Shown piece after piece: positions 43,981 through 52,955 of a DNA stretch of 64,000 nt. The stretch spans positions 2,298,484 through 2,362,483 of the forward strand of contig NZ_AP025523.1 in NCBI RefSeq assembly GCF_027923555.1, given 5' to 3'. This DNA comes from Vulcanimicrobium alpinum. GTDB taxonomy: Bacteria > Vulcanimicrobiota > Vulcanimicrobiia > Vulcanimicrobiales > Vulcanimicrobiaceae. The notes below the pieces were generated by a model. It ran no database searches. It saw only the letters and a program-made list of their open reading frames with translations, and was not told where the DNA came from. The translations under genes were made by a program, and so were the position numbers. Positions within the stretch are counted from its first letter, which is position 1. Every line of letters starts with the position of its first letter.

Positions 43981-44313
43981 TCAGCCTCCTCCTGTCTTCA
44001 CCGCGTGCATCCCGATGTAGTAGCCGATCAGGATCAGCAGCGAGGAGATGCCAGCGATCGCCAGCACGGCGTTCTTGCGTCCCGGGCGCTTTGCGAGCGC
44101 GTTCGCGGCCATGTAGCCCGCCCAGCCCAGCACCCCGAGGGCGTAGTGCAGCGAGGGCGCGCGCAGTCCTTGCACCACCAGGATCACGCCGAGCGCGATC
44201 TGCAGCGTGACGACGTACAGCGTGATCCTTCGCTCCGGCCGGCGCCAGACCGCGAAGACGGCGAGCGCCGCGACGACGAACGCGACGTACAAGTGGACGG
44301 TGAGCAGCGACAT
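43981..44313 (-). CDS. Small integral membrane protein
   Basis: 110 residues from an ATG at 44313. Four hydrophobic segments are visible: LYVAFVVAALAVFAVW, LYVVTLQIALGVILVVQGL, YALGVLGWAGYMAANAL and AVLAIAGISSLLILIGYYIG. The frame is open upstream but that part is Arg-rich and non-homologous. The size and helix number resemble small cytochrome-associated or DUF-type membrane proteins; I cannot name the family. It is convergent with the Nramp gene and divergent from the PucR-type regulator. Confidence 0.72.
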   Translation of the reverse strand: MSLLTVHLYVAFVVAALAVFAVWRRPERRITLYVVTLQIALGVILVVQGLRAPSLHYALGVLGWAGYMAANALAKRPGRKNAVLAIAGISSLLILIGYYIGMHAVKTGGG

Positions 44314-44375
44314 GGCGGCGCCCTTCGCCGGAGGGAGAGGCCGCTCCGTCGCGGAGGCGGAAGCACGGTGAGGAC

Positions 44376-45611
44376 GTGCACGACGAAAAAGTAGTCGCCG
44401 CCCGGCGCCTCCGGCGCGACAGCTCCGAAACGCTGCTCGGTTATGCCGAAGCGCTCGCTCGCGTCGCCGCGGGCGGCGGCGGTGCGCAAGCGCTGGCCGC
44501 ACACCTTGCCGCGACGATCGACGCTGCCGTGCTGATCGAAGACACCCAGTGGCGCCATCTCGCGGTAGCGGGGACGTCGGAACGCGCGATTCCGCCCTCA
44601 GTGCGCGATCTGTTGCCGAAGGACACCGACGTCGACGACGGCGTCCGCCTCGCGCCGCCGGCCGACGCGCGCGCTCGCGCGTTCCCGGTGCGCGCCGGCG
44701 AGACGCGGCTGGGCTGGATCTCCGTGTTTCCGGCGGGGACGCGCGCGCTCGACGAACACGCGGGGCTCGTGCGGCTCACCGCGGCGCAGATCGCGGTCGA
44801 GCTCTCGCGCGATTCCGGCGGCGGACGCGGGCGGCGGCGCGGCTTCTGGGACCGGCTTCTCGCGCGCGCGTACGAAGATCCGCTCGAAGCACGGGAAGAC
44901 GCGCAGGCGCGCGGGATCGCGCTGGCGCCCGGCTACGTCGCCGTCGCGGTCGAAGGCGAAGGGCTCGATGAAGCGGTCGCCTCGCAGAAGAATGCGGAGA
45001 TCCGCCGCGTCTGTCTCGACACGCTCGGCTCGCGCACCGGCGAGGTGATCGTGATCGAGCGCGGCGGCGGCTTCTTCTTCCTCGTCCCGGCACCGCTCGA
45101 GGTCGACGCCGCGAACGCGCGCACGGCCGCGACGCTGATCCCGCGCGGGATCGTGCGCGCCGGCCTCGACGTGAAGGTCGTCGGCGGCGTCGGCCGCCAC
45201 GCCGAGATGATCTCGGTCGCGCAGAGCGTCGACGAATCGCGCGAGGCGATGATCATCGCACGCCGCATGTTCGGCGGCGGCCGCGTGATGCCGTACGACG
45301 ACTTGGGCGTCTACCCGCTGCTGCATCGCACCGGCGCGACGCGCGAGGATTGGCGCGCCTTCGCGACGCGGGTTCTCGAGCCGCTGCGCGCGTACGACGA
45401 GAAGCACCAAACCGAACTGGTCCGCACGCTGAAGCTCTTCTTCGACGTCGGGCAAAACATCAAGGAGGCCGCGGCGCGGTTGAACGTGCACCGACACACC
45501 GTCTTCTATCGACTGCGCCAGATCGGCGAGATCGGCCGGCTCGATCTCGACTCGCCGCACGACCAACTGACCGTTCGCGCCGCCCTCGCGGTCGACGCTC
45601 TGGACGCGTAG
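44376..45611 (+). CDS. PucR/CdaR-type transcriptional regulator
   Basis: 411 residues. An N-terminal GAF-like sensor region (residues about 20-145) precedes a GGDEF-like CdaR domain (GGVGRHAEMISVAQSVDESREAMIIARR) and a C-terminal PucR helix-turn-helix: TLKLFFDVGQNIKEAAARLNVHRHTVFYRLRQIGEI. Such regulators control purine, sugar-acid, proline or amine catabolism according to an effector. Its TAG overlaps the GTG of the downstream glutamine synthetase gene, so that enzyme is the likely target. Start GTG at 44376. Confidence 0.9.
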   Translation: MHDEKVVAARRLRRDSSETLLGYAEALARVAAGGGGAQALAAHLAATIDAAVLIEDTQWRHLAVAGTSERAIPPSVRDLLPKDTDVDDGVRLAPPADARARAFPVRAGETRLGWISVFPAGTRALDEHAGLVRLTAAQIAVELSRDSGGGRGRRRGFWDRLLARAYEDPLEAREDAQARGIALAPGYVAVAVEGEGLDEAVASQKNAEIRRVCLDTLGSRTGEVIVIERGGGFFFLVPAPLEVDAANARTAATLIPRGIVRAGLDVKVVGGVGRHAEMISVAQSVDESREAMIIARRMFGGGRVMPYDDLGVYPLLHRTGATREDWRAFATRVLEPLRAYDEKHQTELVRTLKLFFDVGQNIKEAAARLNVHRHTVFYRLRQIGEIGRLDLDSPHDQLTVRAALAVDALDA

Positions 45612-46924
45612 TGCTCACGAGCGTGAAAGATGCGGCGGCGGCCCGGCGAGCGGTGCTCGCGACGGCGAAGGAACGCGGCGTGCGCTGGGTGCGGCTCGCG
45701 TTCGTCGACGTGCTCGGGATTCAGAAGAGCGTCTCGATCCCGGTTGGCGAACTCGAGGACGCGTTCAACGGCAAGGTGACCTTCGACGGCGGCTCGATCG
45801 ACGGGTTCGTCCGCGGCGAAGAAGTCGACATGGTGCTGCGTCCCGATCCGGCGACGTTCACCGTGCTCCCCTGGAACGACGACGGTCAGACCGAGGCGCG
45901 GATCCTGTGCGACATCCAGATGCCCGACGGCACGCCGTTCGAAGGGTGCGCGCGCACCACGCTCAAGCGCGTCCTCGAAGACGCCGGCGACGTCGTGCAG
46001 CGCGTGCAGGCGGCACTCGAGGTCGAATACTATCTCTTCGAACTCGACGCCGAGGGTGCGCCGACGACGCGCACGACCGACGCGGGCAGCTACTTCGATT
46101 TCTCCGCCGGCGATCGCGGTCAGGAAGCGCGCCTCGCGACCAGCATCGCGCTCGAGGCGATGGGGATTCCGATCACCAGCGCCCATCACGAACACGGCGC
46201 CGGCCAGCACGAACTGGATCTTTCCGCGGGCGGCGTGCTGACGATGGCGGACCGGCTCGTCACGGTGCGCGGTGTCGTTCGCCGGATCGCCCAGCGCCAC
46301 GGGCTGCACGCGACGTTCATGCCGAAGCCGCTCGAAGACTCGGCCGGCAGCGGGCTGCACATCTACTTCGCGCTCGGCGAGGTCGACGAAGTGGTCCGCC
46401 TGCATGCGATCTCGGGGCTGCTCGACCACGCGCCGGCCTACACCGCCGTCTGCAATCCGACGGTGAACTCGTACAAGCGGCTCGTCGCGGCGTGGGACGC
46501 GCCGGTGTATACGGTGTGGTCGCATCGCAGCGCCAACGCGCTGGTGCGCGTCCCGCCGTCGTTCGGCGGCGAACCGCCGCTGCTCGAAGTCCGCAGTCCC
46601 GACGCGTCGTGCAATCCGTATCTCGCGATGGCGGTGCTGGTCGAAGCGCTCGCCGAAGGGATCCGCGCGCGCTCGCTTCCCGGCGATCCGTTCACCGGCT
46701 CGACGTACGAACTCTCCGAGCGCTACCGCAGCGATCACGGGATCAAGCTGCTGCCGAAATCGCTGCGTCAGGCGATCGCCGCGCTCGACGCGGATCTGGT
46801 GATCCGCGGTGCGCTCGGCGACCACATCTATCACGCCTTCCGCGACGCGAAGCTCGCCGAGTACGAACGCTACCGCCGCGCCGTCCATCCCTGGGAGCGC
46901 GACGCGTACCTGCGCGTGTTCTAG
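45611..46924 (+). CDS. glnA: Type I glutamine synthetase family enzyme
   Basis: 437 residues. The N-terminal beta-grasp has VTFDGGSIDGFV; the catalytic domain has EVEYYLFELD, HHEHGAGQHELD, DSAGSGLHIYFAL and NPTVNSYKRL. The C-terminus (YELSERYRSDHGIKLLPKSL ... PWERDAYL) is like the GSI-alpha class of Bacillus and lacks the adenylylation Tyr motif. The enzyme joins glutamate and ammonia; a gamma-glutamyl-amine ligase role is possible because a PucR-type regulator precedes it and an amine-forming decarboxylase is convergent. Confidence 0.93.
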   Translation: MLTSVKDAAAARRAVLATAKERGVRWVRLAFVDVLGIQKSVSIPVGELEDAFNGKVTFDGGSIDGFVRGEEVDMVLRPDPATFTVLPWNDDGQTEARILCDIQMPDGTPFEGCARTTLKRVLEDAGDVVQRVQAALEVEYYLFELDAEGAPTTRTTDAGSYFDFSAGDRGQEARLATSIALEAMGIPITSAHHEHGAGQHELDLSAGGVLTMADRLVTVRGVVRRIAQRHGLHATFMPKPLEDSAGSGLHIYFALGEVDEVVRLHAISGLLDHAPAYTAVCNPTVNSYKRLVAAWDAPVYTVWSHRSANALVRVPPSFGGEPPLLEVRSPDASCNPYLAMAVLVEALAEGIRARSLPGDPFTGSTYELSERYRSDHGIKLLPKSLRQAIAALDADLVIRGALGDHIYHAFRDAKLAEYERYRRAVHPWERDAYLRVF

Positions 46925-46934
46925 CGGGCGAGTT

Positions 46935-48374
46935 TCAGCGCGCGGTCAGCGGGAGGCGCGCGAACGCTTCGCGCTGCAGCAATTCCCAGGCGAGCGCAAC
47001 GTCGTCGCGGGTCGTGCGTTCGTTGCCGATCGCGATGCGCAGCACGACGCGGCCGTAGAGTCGCGTCGATGAAAGATACACTTCGCCGGTCGCGTTGACT
47101 GCGTCCATGATCGCGGTGTTGAGCGCGTCGGCTTTGGCGTCTTCGATCCCGCCGGGCACGTACCGGAAGCACACGACCGAGAGCGGATGCGGCGCGACGA
47201 CCTGCCAGTCCGGCGCGGCCTCGATCCACGACGCGAGTTCCTGAGCGAGCGCGATGTGCGCGCGCAGACGTTCCTGCATCCCGCGCACCCCGAACGCACG
47301 CAGCACGAACCAGAACTTCAGCGCGCGGAACCGGCGCCCGAGCTGCAGCCCGTAGTCCATGTAGTTGTGCACGCCGGTCTCCGGCGTCTCGAGGAAATCT
47401 GCGACGAGGCTGAACGTGCGCCGCAGCTGCTCGGGATCGCGCACGAAGAGCACGCTCAGGTCGACCGGGACGAACATCCACTTGTGGGGGTTCACGACGA
47501 TCGAGTCCGCGTCGTGCGCGCCGTCGAGCAGCCAGCGGAACTCCGGCAGGATCGCGGCCGGTCCGCCGTAGGCGGCGTCGACGTGCAGCCACACGCTGCG
47601 CTCGCGGGTCACGGCGCGGATCGCCGCGACCGGATCGGTCGACGTCGTCGAGGTGGTGCCCACCGTCGCGACCGCGCACATCGGCCGGCGGCCCGCGGCG
47701 ACGTCGTCGTCGATCGCTCGCGCGAGCGCCTCCGGCCGCATCGCGAACGCGTCGTCGACGGGGACGCGCACGACGTTCTCGCGCCCGAGCCCGAGCGCAA
47801 TCGCGCCCTTCTCGACGTGCGAATGCGTATGCTCGGTGATGTAGACGCGCAGCGCGGGCAGATCGCCGCGGCCCGCCATCCCGCGCGCGCGGATGTCGAG
47901 GTCGAGGGACTCACGCGCCGCGGCGAGCGCCGTGAACCCGCCGATCGACGCGGTATCGTAGATGATCCCGTGCAGGGTCGACGGGAGGCCGAGCATCGCG
48001 CGCAGCCAGCCCAGCGTGACGTCTTCGAGCTCGGTCGCCGCAGGCGACGTGCGCCACAGCATCGCGTTGACGTCGAGCGCCGCCGCCAGCGCCTCGGCGA
48101 GGACCGCGATCGGCGCCGCGCTGATCGCGAAGTACGCGAAGAAGCGCGGATGGTTCCAGTGGGTGATCCCGGGGATCACCAGCCGCTGGAAGTCCTCGAA
48201 GATCCGCTCGAACGCCTGGCCTTCGACCGGCGCTTCGCTCGGCAGGGCGCGGACCAAGTCGCCGGGCTTCGTCTGCGAGAGGACCGGATACGAGCGCGTC
48301 TCGCGGTAGTAGCGGCCGATCCACGCGGCCACCTGGGCGAAGGCGCCCTCGAGGTCGGGATCGGCCGGGGTCAT
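46935..48374 (-). CDS. Pyridoxal-dependent aromatic-L-amino-acid decarboxylase
   Basis: 479 residues of the group II decarboxylase family (AADC/TyrDC). THWNHPRFFAYFAISAAP, a TSPAATELE motif, LHVDAAYGGPA and the PLP lysine in VVNPHKWMFVPVDLSVLF are characteristic. It would convert Trp, Tyr or Phe to tryptamine, tyramine or phenethylamine. The ATG overlaps the stop of a small upstream gene (ATGA). The convergent glutamine synthetase-like gene could handle amines or nitrogen from this pathway. Confidence 0.94.
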   Translation of the reverse strand: MTPADPDLEGAFAQVAAWIGRYYRETRSYPVLSQTKPGDLVRALPSEAPVEGQAFERIFEDFQRLVIPGITHWNHPRFFAYFAISAAPIAVLAEALAAALDVNAMLWRTSPAATELEDVTLGWLRAMLGLPSTLHGIIYDTASIGGFTALAAARESLDLDIRARGMAGRGDLPALRVYITEHTHSHVEKGAIALGLGRENVVRVPVDDAFAMRPEALARAIDDDVAAGRRPMCAVATVGTTSTTSTDPVAAIRAVTRERSVWLHVDAAYGGPAAILPEFRWLLDGAHDADSIVVNPHKWMFVPVDLSVLFVRDPEQLRRTFSLVADFLETPETGVHNYMDYGLQLGRRFRALKFWFVLRAFGVRGMQERLRAHIALAQELASWIEAAPDWQVVAPHPLSVVCFRYVPGGIEDAKADALNTAIMDAVNATGEVYLSSTRLYGRVVLRIAIGNERTTRDDVALAWELLQREAFARLPLTAR

Positions 48375-48628
48375 CCGGCGGAGATTGCGGTCGGCACGAT
48401 CTCTGCGATTTGATCGATGTAGAGGGTCACGCCCTCCCCGCCGTGACTCCAGACGTAGACACTGAGGCTCCGGTCGGTCAATAAATCAGTACGGAGCCAT
48501 CCGGTCCAGGCAGAACCGTCATGCAGCCGAACGCGAACCTCGACACCGGCAAGATGCCGGAGACGGGCGACGTCGTACGGCGGCGGAACGGGATCCACCG
48601 GCGGCTCCGCAGGTCGCTCGGTCGGCAC
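48371..48628 (-). CDS. Small hypothetical protein coupled to the decarboxylase
   Basis: 85 residues from a GTG at 48628. A Pro-rich N-terminus is followed by a compact beta-rich domain: VARLRHLAGVEVRVRLHDGSAWTGWLRTDLLTDRSLSVYVW, with a Sm/SH3-like look (GxxVxVxLxDGSxxxGxL). The TGA overlaps the decarboxylase ATG, which supports both starts. Function unknown. The open frame extends upstream antisense to the aldo/keto reductase gene, which is judged not coding. Confidence 0.62.
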   Translation of the reverse strand: MPTERPAEPPVDPVPPPYDVARLRHLAGVEVRVRLHDGSAWTGWLRTDLLTDRSLSVYVWSHGGEGVTLYIDQIAEIVPTAISAG

Positions 48629-48703
48629 GTCTGAGAGACGCCCCGGGCGGGGCGGCCGTTCCCAACCCGCGAAAAATCCGTCCGCGCCGCTACAGGAGTT
48701 CAC

Positions 48704-49753
48704 ATGAAATACCGCACGCTTCCGAACACCGAGATCACCGTCAGCGAAGTCGGCTTCGGTCTCTGGACGACCTCGACCGGCTGGTGGGGCGAGAAGACCG
48801 ACGACGATGCGGTCGCGATGCTGCACGAGGCGCTCGACCTCGGCATCACGACGTTCGACGCGGCCGATACCTACGGCGACGGGCGCAGCGAAGTGCAGCT
48901 CGCGAAAGCGTTCGCGCACCGCCGCGGCGACGTGGTGTACGCGACGAAGTTCGGCTACGACTGGGAGCACCACTCGGGCGAGCGGCGCGGACAAAATGAG
49001 ATCGAACAGGACTGGTCGGCGAAGCACGTGCGCCATGCGCTGGAAGGCTCGCTGCGGCGGCTGCAGACCGACTACATCGACGTGTGGCAGATGCACAACG
49101 CGCGCATGGAGCAGGTGCAGGACGGCGAATTGCAGGCGCTGCTCGAGCAGTTCCGCGTCGAAGGGAAGATCCGCACGTGGGGGATCGCGCTCGGCCCGGC
49201 GATCGGCTGGCTCTGGGAAGGCATCGAGGGCGCGCGCCGCAACATCCCGATGGTCCAGATGATCTGGAACATGCTCGAGCAGTTCCCGGGCAACGAGATG
49301 GCCGCCGCGGCGAACCAGTACAACGCCGACACGACGTACTTCATCCGCGTCCCGCATTCGTCGGGGATGCTCGAAGGGAAGTACACCAAGGAGACGGTCT
49401 TCCCGCCGACCGATCACCGCTCGCACCGCCCGCGTCAGTGGTTGCTCAACGGGATCAAGAAGATCGAGACGCTGCGCTTCCTCGAACGCGAAGACCGGAC
49501 GCTCGGGCAGGCCGCGATCCAGTGGCTCCTCGCCGAGCCGCGCGTGATGACGGTGCTCCCGAATATCTACGACCGCGAGCAACTGCACGAGTTCGCCGCC
49601 GCGCCCGACACGCCGCGCCTGACCGCCGACGAACTCGCGCGCGTCAAGGAGCTGACGGCGACGAACTTCGGCGTCGGGCCCGAAGAGCACCGCTACAAAG
49701 GGACGATGCAGGCGCCGCCGGAGATCGAAGCCGCCGTCGCCGCGCACGCGTGA
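48704..49753 (+). CDS. Aldo/keto reductase
   Basis: 349 residues, (beta/alpha)8 barrel. Catalytic tetrad members appear in FDAADTYGDGRSE (Asp, Tyr), VVYATKFGYD (Lys) and YIDVWQMHN (His). The C-terminal NADPH-binding region has VMTVLPNIYDREQL. AGGAG 5 bases before the ATG gives an unambiguous start. RidA follows with a 4-base overlap. Substrate unknown; many relatives reduce reactive aldehydes. Confidence 0.94.
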   Translation: MKYRTLPNTEITVSEVGFGLWTTSTGWWGEKTDDDAVAMLHEALDLGITTFDAADTYGDGRSEVQLAKAFAHRRGDVVYATKFGYDWEHHSGERRGQNEIEQDWSAKHVRHALEGSLRRLQTDYIDVWQMHNARMEQVQDGELQALLEQFRVEGKIRTWGIALGPAIGWLWEGIEGARRNIPMVQMIWNMLEQFPGNEMAAAANQYNADTTYFIRVPHSSGMLEGKYTKETVFPPTDHRSHRPRQWLLNGIKKIETLRFLEREDRTLGQAAIQWLLAEPRVMTVLPNIYDREQLHEFAAAPDTPRLTADELARVKELTATNFGVGPEEHRYKGTMQAPPEIEAAVAAHA

Positions 49754-50139
49754 GCGCGCGCGAAGCGATTCACACCGCGACCGCACCCGCAGCGATCGGC
49801 CCCTACTCGCAGGCGATCGCGGCGGGCGGGTTCGTTTTCACCTCGGGACAGATCGCGCTCGATCCGGTCAGCGGGGCGCTGGTCGACGCCGAGGTCGGCG
49901 GGCAGACGCGCCAGGTGATGGCGAACCTCGCCGCGGTGCTCGCCGCGGCCGGGCTCACCTTCGGCGACGTCGTGAAGACGACGATCTTTCTTGTCGACAT
50001 GAACGACTTCGCCGAGGTGAACGCGGTCTACGGCGAATCGTTCGCCGGCGAGATCGCACCGGCGCGTTCGACCGTCGCCGTCGCCGCGCTTCCGCGCGGC
50101 GCGCGCGTCGAAATCGAGGCGATCGCCCAGTCACGCTGA
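49750..50139 (+). CDS. ridA: RidA-family enamine/imine deaminase
   Basis: 129 residues. APAAIGPYSQAI, FVFTSGQIALDP, the VKTTIFLVDMNDFAEVNAVY segment and PARSTVAVAALPRGARVEIEAIA with the active-site Arg are typical. RidA hydrolyses reactive 2-aminoacrylate-type enamines formed by PLP enzymes. The GTG overlaps the aldo/keto reductase stop. Nearby PLP enzymes (decarboxylase, kynureninase) are possible sources of its substrates. Confidence 0.96.
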   Translation: MSAREAIHTATAPAAIGPYSQAIAAGGFVFTSGQIALDPVSGALVDAEVGGQTRQVMANLAAVLAAAGLTFGDVVKTTIFLVDMNDFAEVNAVYGESFAGEIAPARSTVAVAALPRGARVEIEAIAQSR

Positions 50140-50167
50140 GCGCGCGCGGCGCGCAGAGCGTGACGCG

Positions 50168-51361
50168 TTAGGACGGCGGGAGCAGGGCCAACTCGGCGCG
50201 TGCGGCGCGCACGACGTCGGGTTCTTCCGAGGAGAGCGCGTGGCGGTACTCGTCGCGCGCGAGCGCGATCTTGCCCTGGACGTTGTACGTCACCGCGAGC
50301 AGATAGTGGAGGCGGCCGTCGTCCGCCGCAACGCTCAGACCCTTGATGAACGCTGCTTCGGCGAGCGGGAAGAAGCGGTGTTCGTTGTAGTCGTAGCCGA
50401 GGTTGATGTACGCTTCGGGCCGCATCGGATCGGAACGGATCGCGCGGTTGTAGTAGCCCGTCGCCGTCTTCCAGTCGCCCGTCATGTCGTAGATGTAGCC
50501 GATGTCGACGAGCGCCTCGGACCCTTCGGCCCGCACCTTGAGCGCGCGGTCGAAATACGGCCGCGCCGTCGCAGCGTCGTTCTTCTCCAGGTACGCTTCG
50601 CCGAGATTGACGAGGGCGGGATAATACTCGTGGTCGTTCTGCAGACACGTTTTGAGGTTCGCGATCGCGGGATCGATGCGGCGCATATCGACAAGCAGGT
50701 ACGCGAGTTCGAGACGCCCGGAGCACGCCGACGGGCGCAGGCCCACGGCGCGGTTGAGCGCTTCGAGCGCGCTGTCGAACTGGTGCAGCTGGAGGCGCGC
50801 CTGTCCGAGTTCGGTCCACGCGGCGGCGTCGAAGGGATGATCGCGGGTCTGCGCCTCGAGCCGCGAGAGATAGACCGGCAGATCGCCGGCGCGCCGGTGC
50901 ATGGTCACCAAGCCCACGTAGCCGCTGCGGTTGGGCAGGCTCTTCTGGAACTCGGCGATCGCATCGGCGATGCGATCCTGCACCGCGTAGAGCGAGCCCA
51001 GCCGGCTGTGCGTCTCGCGGTCGTCGGGGTCGAGCGCCAGCACGCCGCGCCAGATCTTCTCGGCCCGCGCGTAGTCCGGGACGCGGAAGTACAGGTCGCC
51101 CAGCAGCCGGCCCGCAGCGGCGTCGCTCGGATGCTTCGCGACGTAGGGAGCGAGCTCGTCGATCGCGCCCTTGGTGTCGCCGGCGGCGACCCGCGCACGT
51201 GCGGCGTCGAGGATCGCCGAGGGTGCCGCGTCGCCGGCCGTCCCGGAAGCGGCGGCCGCCGGAGGCGCTACCGCAGTCGCCTCGCCCCAAGCCGGCGCCG
51301 TCACGGCAACCGTGAACACCGCGGTGGCGACGATAACACCGAAGACACGCATAGCGCGCAC
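50168..51361 (-). CDS. Secreted TPR-repeat protein
   Basis: 397 residues. The signal peptide MRAMRVFGVIVATAVFTVAVTAPAWG is followed by about eight TPR units, for example YARAEKIWRGVLALDPDDRETH, FDSALEALNRAVGLRP and YYPALVNLGEAYLEKNDAATA. No catalytic domain. Starts at 51361 and 51352 (ATG) are both possible. A TATACT -10-like element lies 24 bases upstream. Probably a periplasmic scaffold. Confidence 0.86.
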   Translation of the reverse strand: MRAMRVFGVIVATAVFTVAVTAPAWGEATAVAPPAAAASGTAGDAAPSAILDAARARVAAGDTKGAIDELAPYVAKHPSDAAAGRLLGDLYFRVPDYARAEKIWRGVLALDPDDRETHSRLGSLYAVQDRIADAIAEFQKSLPNRSGYVGLVTMHRRAGDLPVYLSRLEAQTRDHPFDAAAWTELGQARLQLHQFDSALEALNRAVGLRPSACSGRLELAYLLVDMRRIDPAIANLKTCLQNDHEYYPALVNLGEAYLEKNDAATARPYFDRALKVRAEGSEALVDIGYIYDMTGDWKTATGYYNRAIRSDPMRPEAYINLGYDYNEHRFFPLAEAAFIKGLSVAADDGRLHYLLAVTYNVQGKIALARDEYRHALSSEEPDVVRAARAELALLPPS

Positions 51362-51384
51362 TCCCTGGGGCGGACGTAGTATTC

Positions 51385-51390
51385 AGTATA
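51385..51390 (-). promoter_or_regulatory. Possible -10 element for the TPR gene
   Basis: TATACT on the minus strand, in the 125-base divergent gap between the TPR gene and fumC. The surrounding TAGTATTCAGTATAGC is the only AT-rich patch. No good -35 sits 17 bases away, so the call rests on the -10 alone. Confidence 0.35.
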
Positions 51391-51486
51391 GCGCCTGATG
51401 GCCGCGGGGCCTAGGGCCGATTGCGGCGGCCATGCGACGTTTCTCGCGGAGTGCCCCGCCGGGGCGGCGCCGAAGCCAGCCCGGCT

Positions 51487-52917
51487 ATGGCGACCACGCA
51501 GACGAACGGTTCGGTCGGACGCTCCCGCGTCGAGACCGACTCGATGGGGAAGATCGACGTCCCCGCCGACAAGTACTACGGCGCGCAATCGGCGCGCTCG
51601 CTCATCCACTTCGACATCGGCGACGACACGACGCCGCGCGACGTGATGCCGCGCGAGATCATTCGCGCGATGGCCGTGCTCAAGAAGGCGGCGGCGCTGG
51701 TCAATCGCGACCTCGGCAAACTCGACGAAGAGAAGACGGCGCTGATCACGCAGGCGGCCGACGAGGTGATCGACGGAAACCTCGGCGCGCACTTCCCGCT
51801 GCGCGTGTGGCAGACCGGATCCGGCACGCAGACGAACATGAACGTCAACGAGGTGATCTCGAACCGCGCGATCGAGATCGCCGGCGGCGAGATGGGTTCG
51901 AAGAAACCGATCCATCCCAACGATCACGTCAACATGTCGCAGTCGTCCAACGACACGTTCCCGACCGCGATGCACATGGCGGCCGCGGAAGCGATGGTGG
52001 CGATGCTGCCGGCGGTCGAAAAACTGCGCGACGCGCTCGACGCGAAAGCGACGCAATGGGCGAACATCGTCAAGGTCGGACGCACGCATCTCCAGGACGC
52101 GACGCCGCTGACGCTGGGTCAGGAGTTCTCGGGCTACGTCAGCCAGCTCGACCGCGACCTCGTGCGCTGCCGCGAAGCGCTCGACGGGCTCTACGATCTC
52201 GCGATCGGCGGGACAGCGGTCGGCACCGGTCTCAACGCGCATCCCGAGTTCGCGGAGCGCGCGGCGAAGCGGATCGCCGAACTCACCGGCCTGCCGTTCC
52301 GCTCGCATCCCAATAAGTTCGCAGCGCTCGCGTCGCACGACGAAGTCGTGTTCGCGTCGGGCGCGCTCAAGACGCTCGCGGCATCGCTGATGAAGATCGC
52401 GAACGACATCCGCTGGCTCGCGTCGGGTCCGCGCGCCGGGATCGGCGAGCTGATCCTCCCCGAGAACGAGCCCGGCTCGTCGATCATGCCCGGCAAGGTG
52501 AACCCCACGCAGTCGGAAGCGATGACGATGGTCTGCGTGCAGGTCTTCGGGAACGACGTCGCGATCGGGTTCGGCGGCTCGCAGGGCAACTTCGAGCTCA
52601 ACGTCTTCAACCCGGTGATGATCTACAATTTCCTGCACTCGTGCCGGCTTCTGCAGGACGCGTGCACGATGTTCCGAGAGCATGCCGTCGAGGGACTCGA
52701 AGCGAACGAACCCGTGATCGCCAAGTATCTGAGCGAATCGCTGATGACGGTTACCGCGCTCACCCCGAAGATCGGTTATGACAAGGCCGCCGAGATCGCG
52801 AAGAAAGCGCACCACGACGGCAGCACGCTCAGAGAGGCGGCGCTCGCTCTGAACTACATCAGCGGCGAAGAGTTCGACGCGTCGGTCGTCCCCAAGGAGA
52901 TGACCCGCCCGAAGTAG
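51487..52917 (+). CDS. fumC: Class II fumarate hydratase
   Basis: 476 residues. [54 protein letters not shown] and the signature [13 protein letters not shown] identify FumC. It interconverts fumarate and malate in the TCA cycle. The ATG at 51487 gives the usual N-terminus; an in-frame ATG/GTG upstream would add about 22 unsupported residues. Divergent from the TPR gene. Confidence 0.97.
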   Translation: MATTQTNGSVGRSRVETDSMGKIDVPADKYYGAQSARSLIHFDIGDDTTPRDVMPREIIRAMAVLKKAAALVNRDLGKLDEEKTALITQAADEVIDGNLGAHFPLRVWQTGSGTQTNMNVNEVISNRAIEIAGGEMGSKKPIHPNDHVNMSQSSNDTFPTAMHMAAAEAMVAMLPAVEKLRDALDAKATQWANIVKVGRTHLQDATPLTLGQEFSGYVSQLDRDLVRCREALDGLYDLAIGGTAVGTGLNAHPEFAERAAKRIAELTGLPFRSHPNKFAALASHDEVVFASGALKTLAASLMKIANDIRWLASGPRAGIGELILPENEPGSSIMPGKVNPTQSEAMTMVCVQVFGNDVAIGFGGSQGNFELNVFNPVMIYNFLHSCRLLQDACTMFREHAVEGLEANEPVIAKYLSESLMTVTALTPKIGYDKAAEIAKKAHHDGSTLREAALALNYISGEEFDASVVPKEMTRPK

Positions 52918-52955
52918 CGCCCGGCCGGTTCCTGCGGCGTGGTACCATCGTCGCA

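Noticed and set aside
48629-49786. Long minus-strand frame opposite the aldo/keto reductase
   Set aside because: Antisense shadow; only its last 85 codons, coupled to the decarboxylase start, look like a real gene.
51421-51486. Upstream extension of fumC
   Set aside because: The added 22 residues match nothing in FumC, and the ATG at 51487 gives the usual N-terminus.
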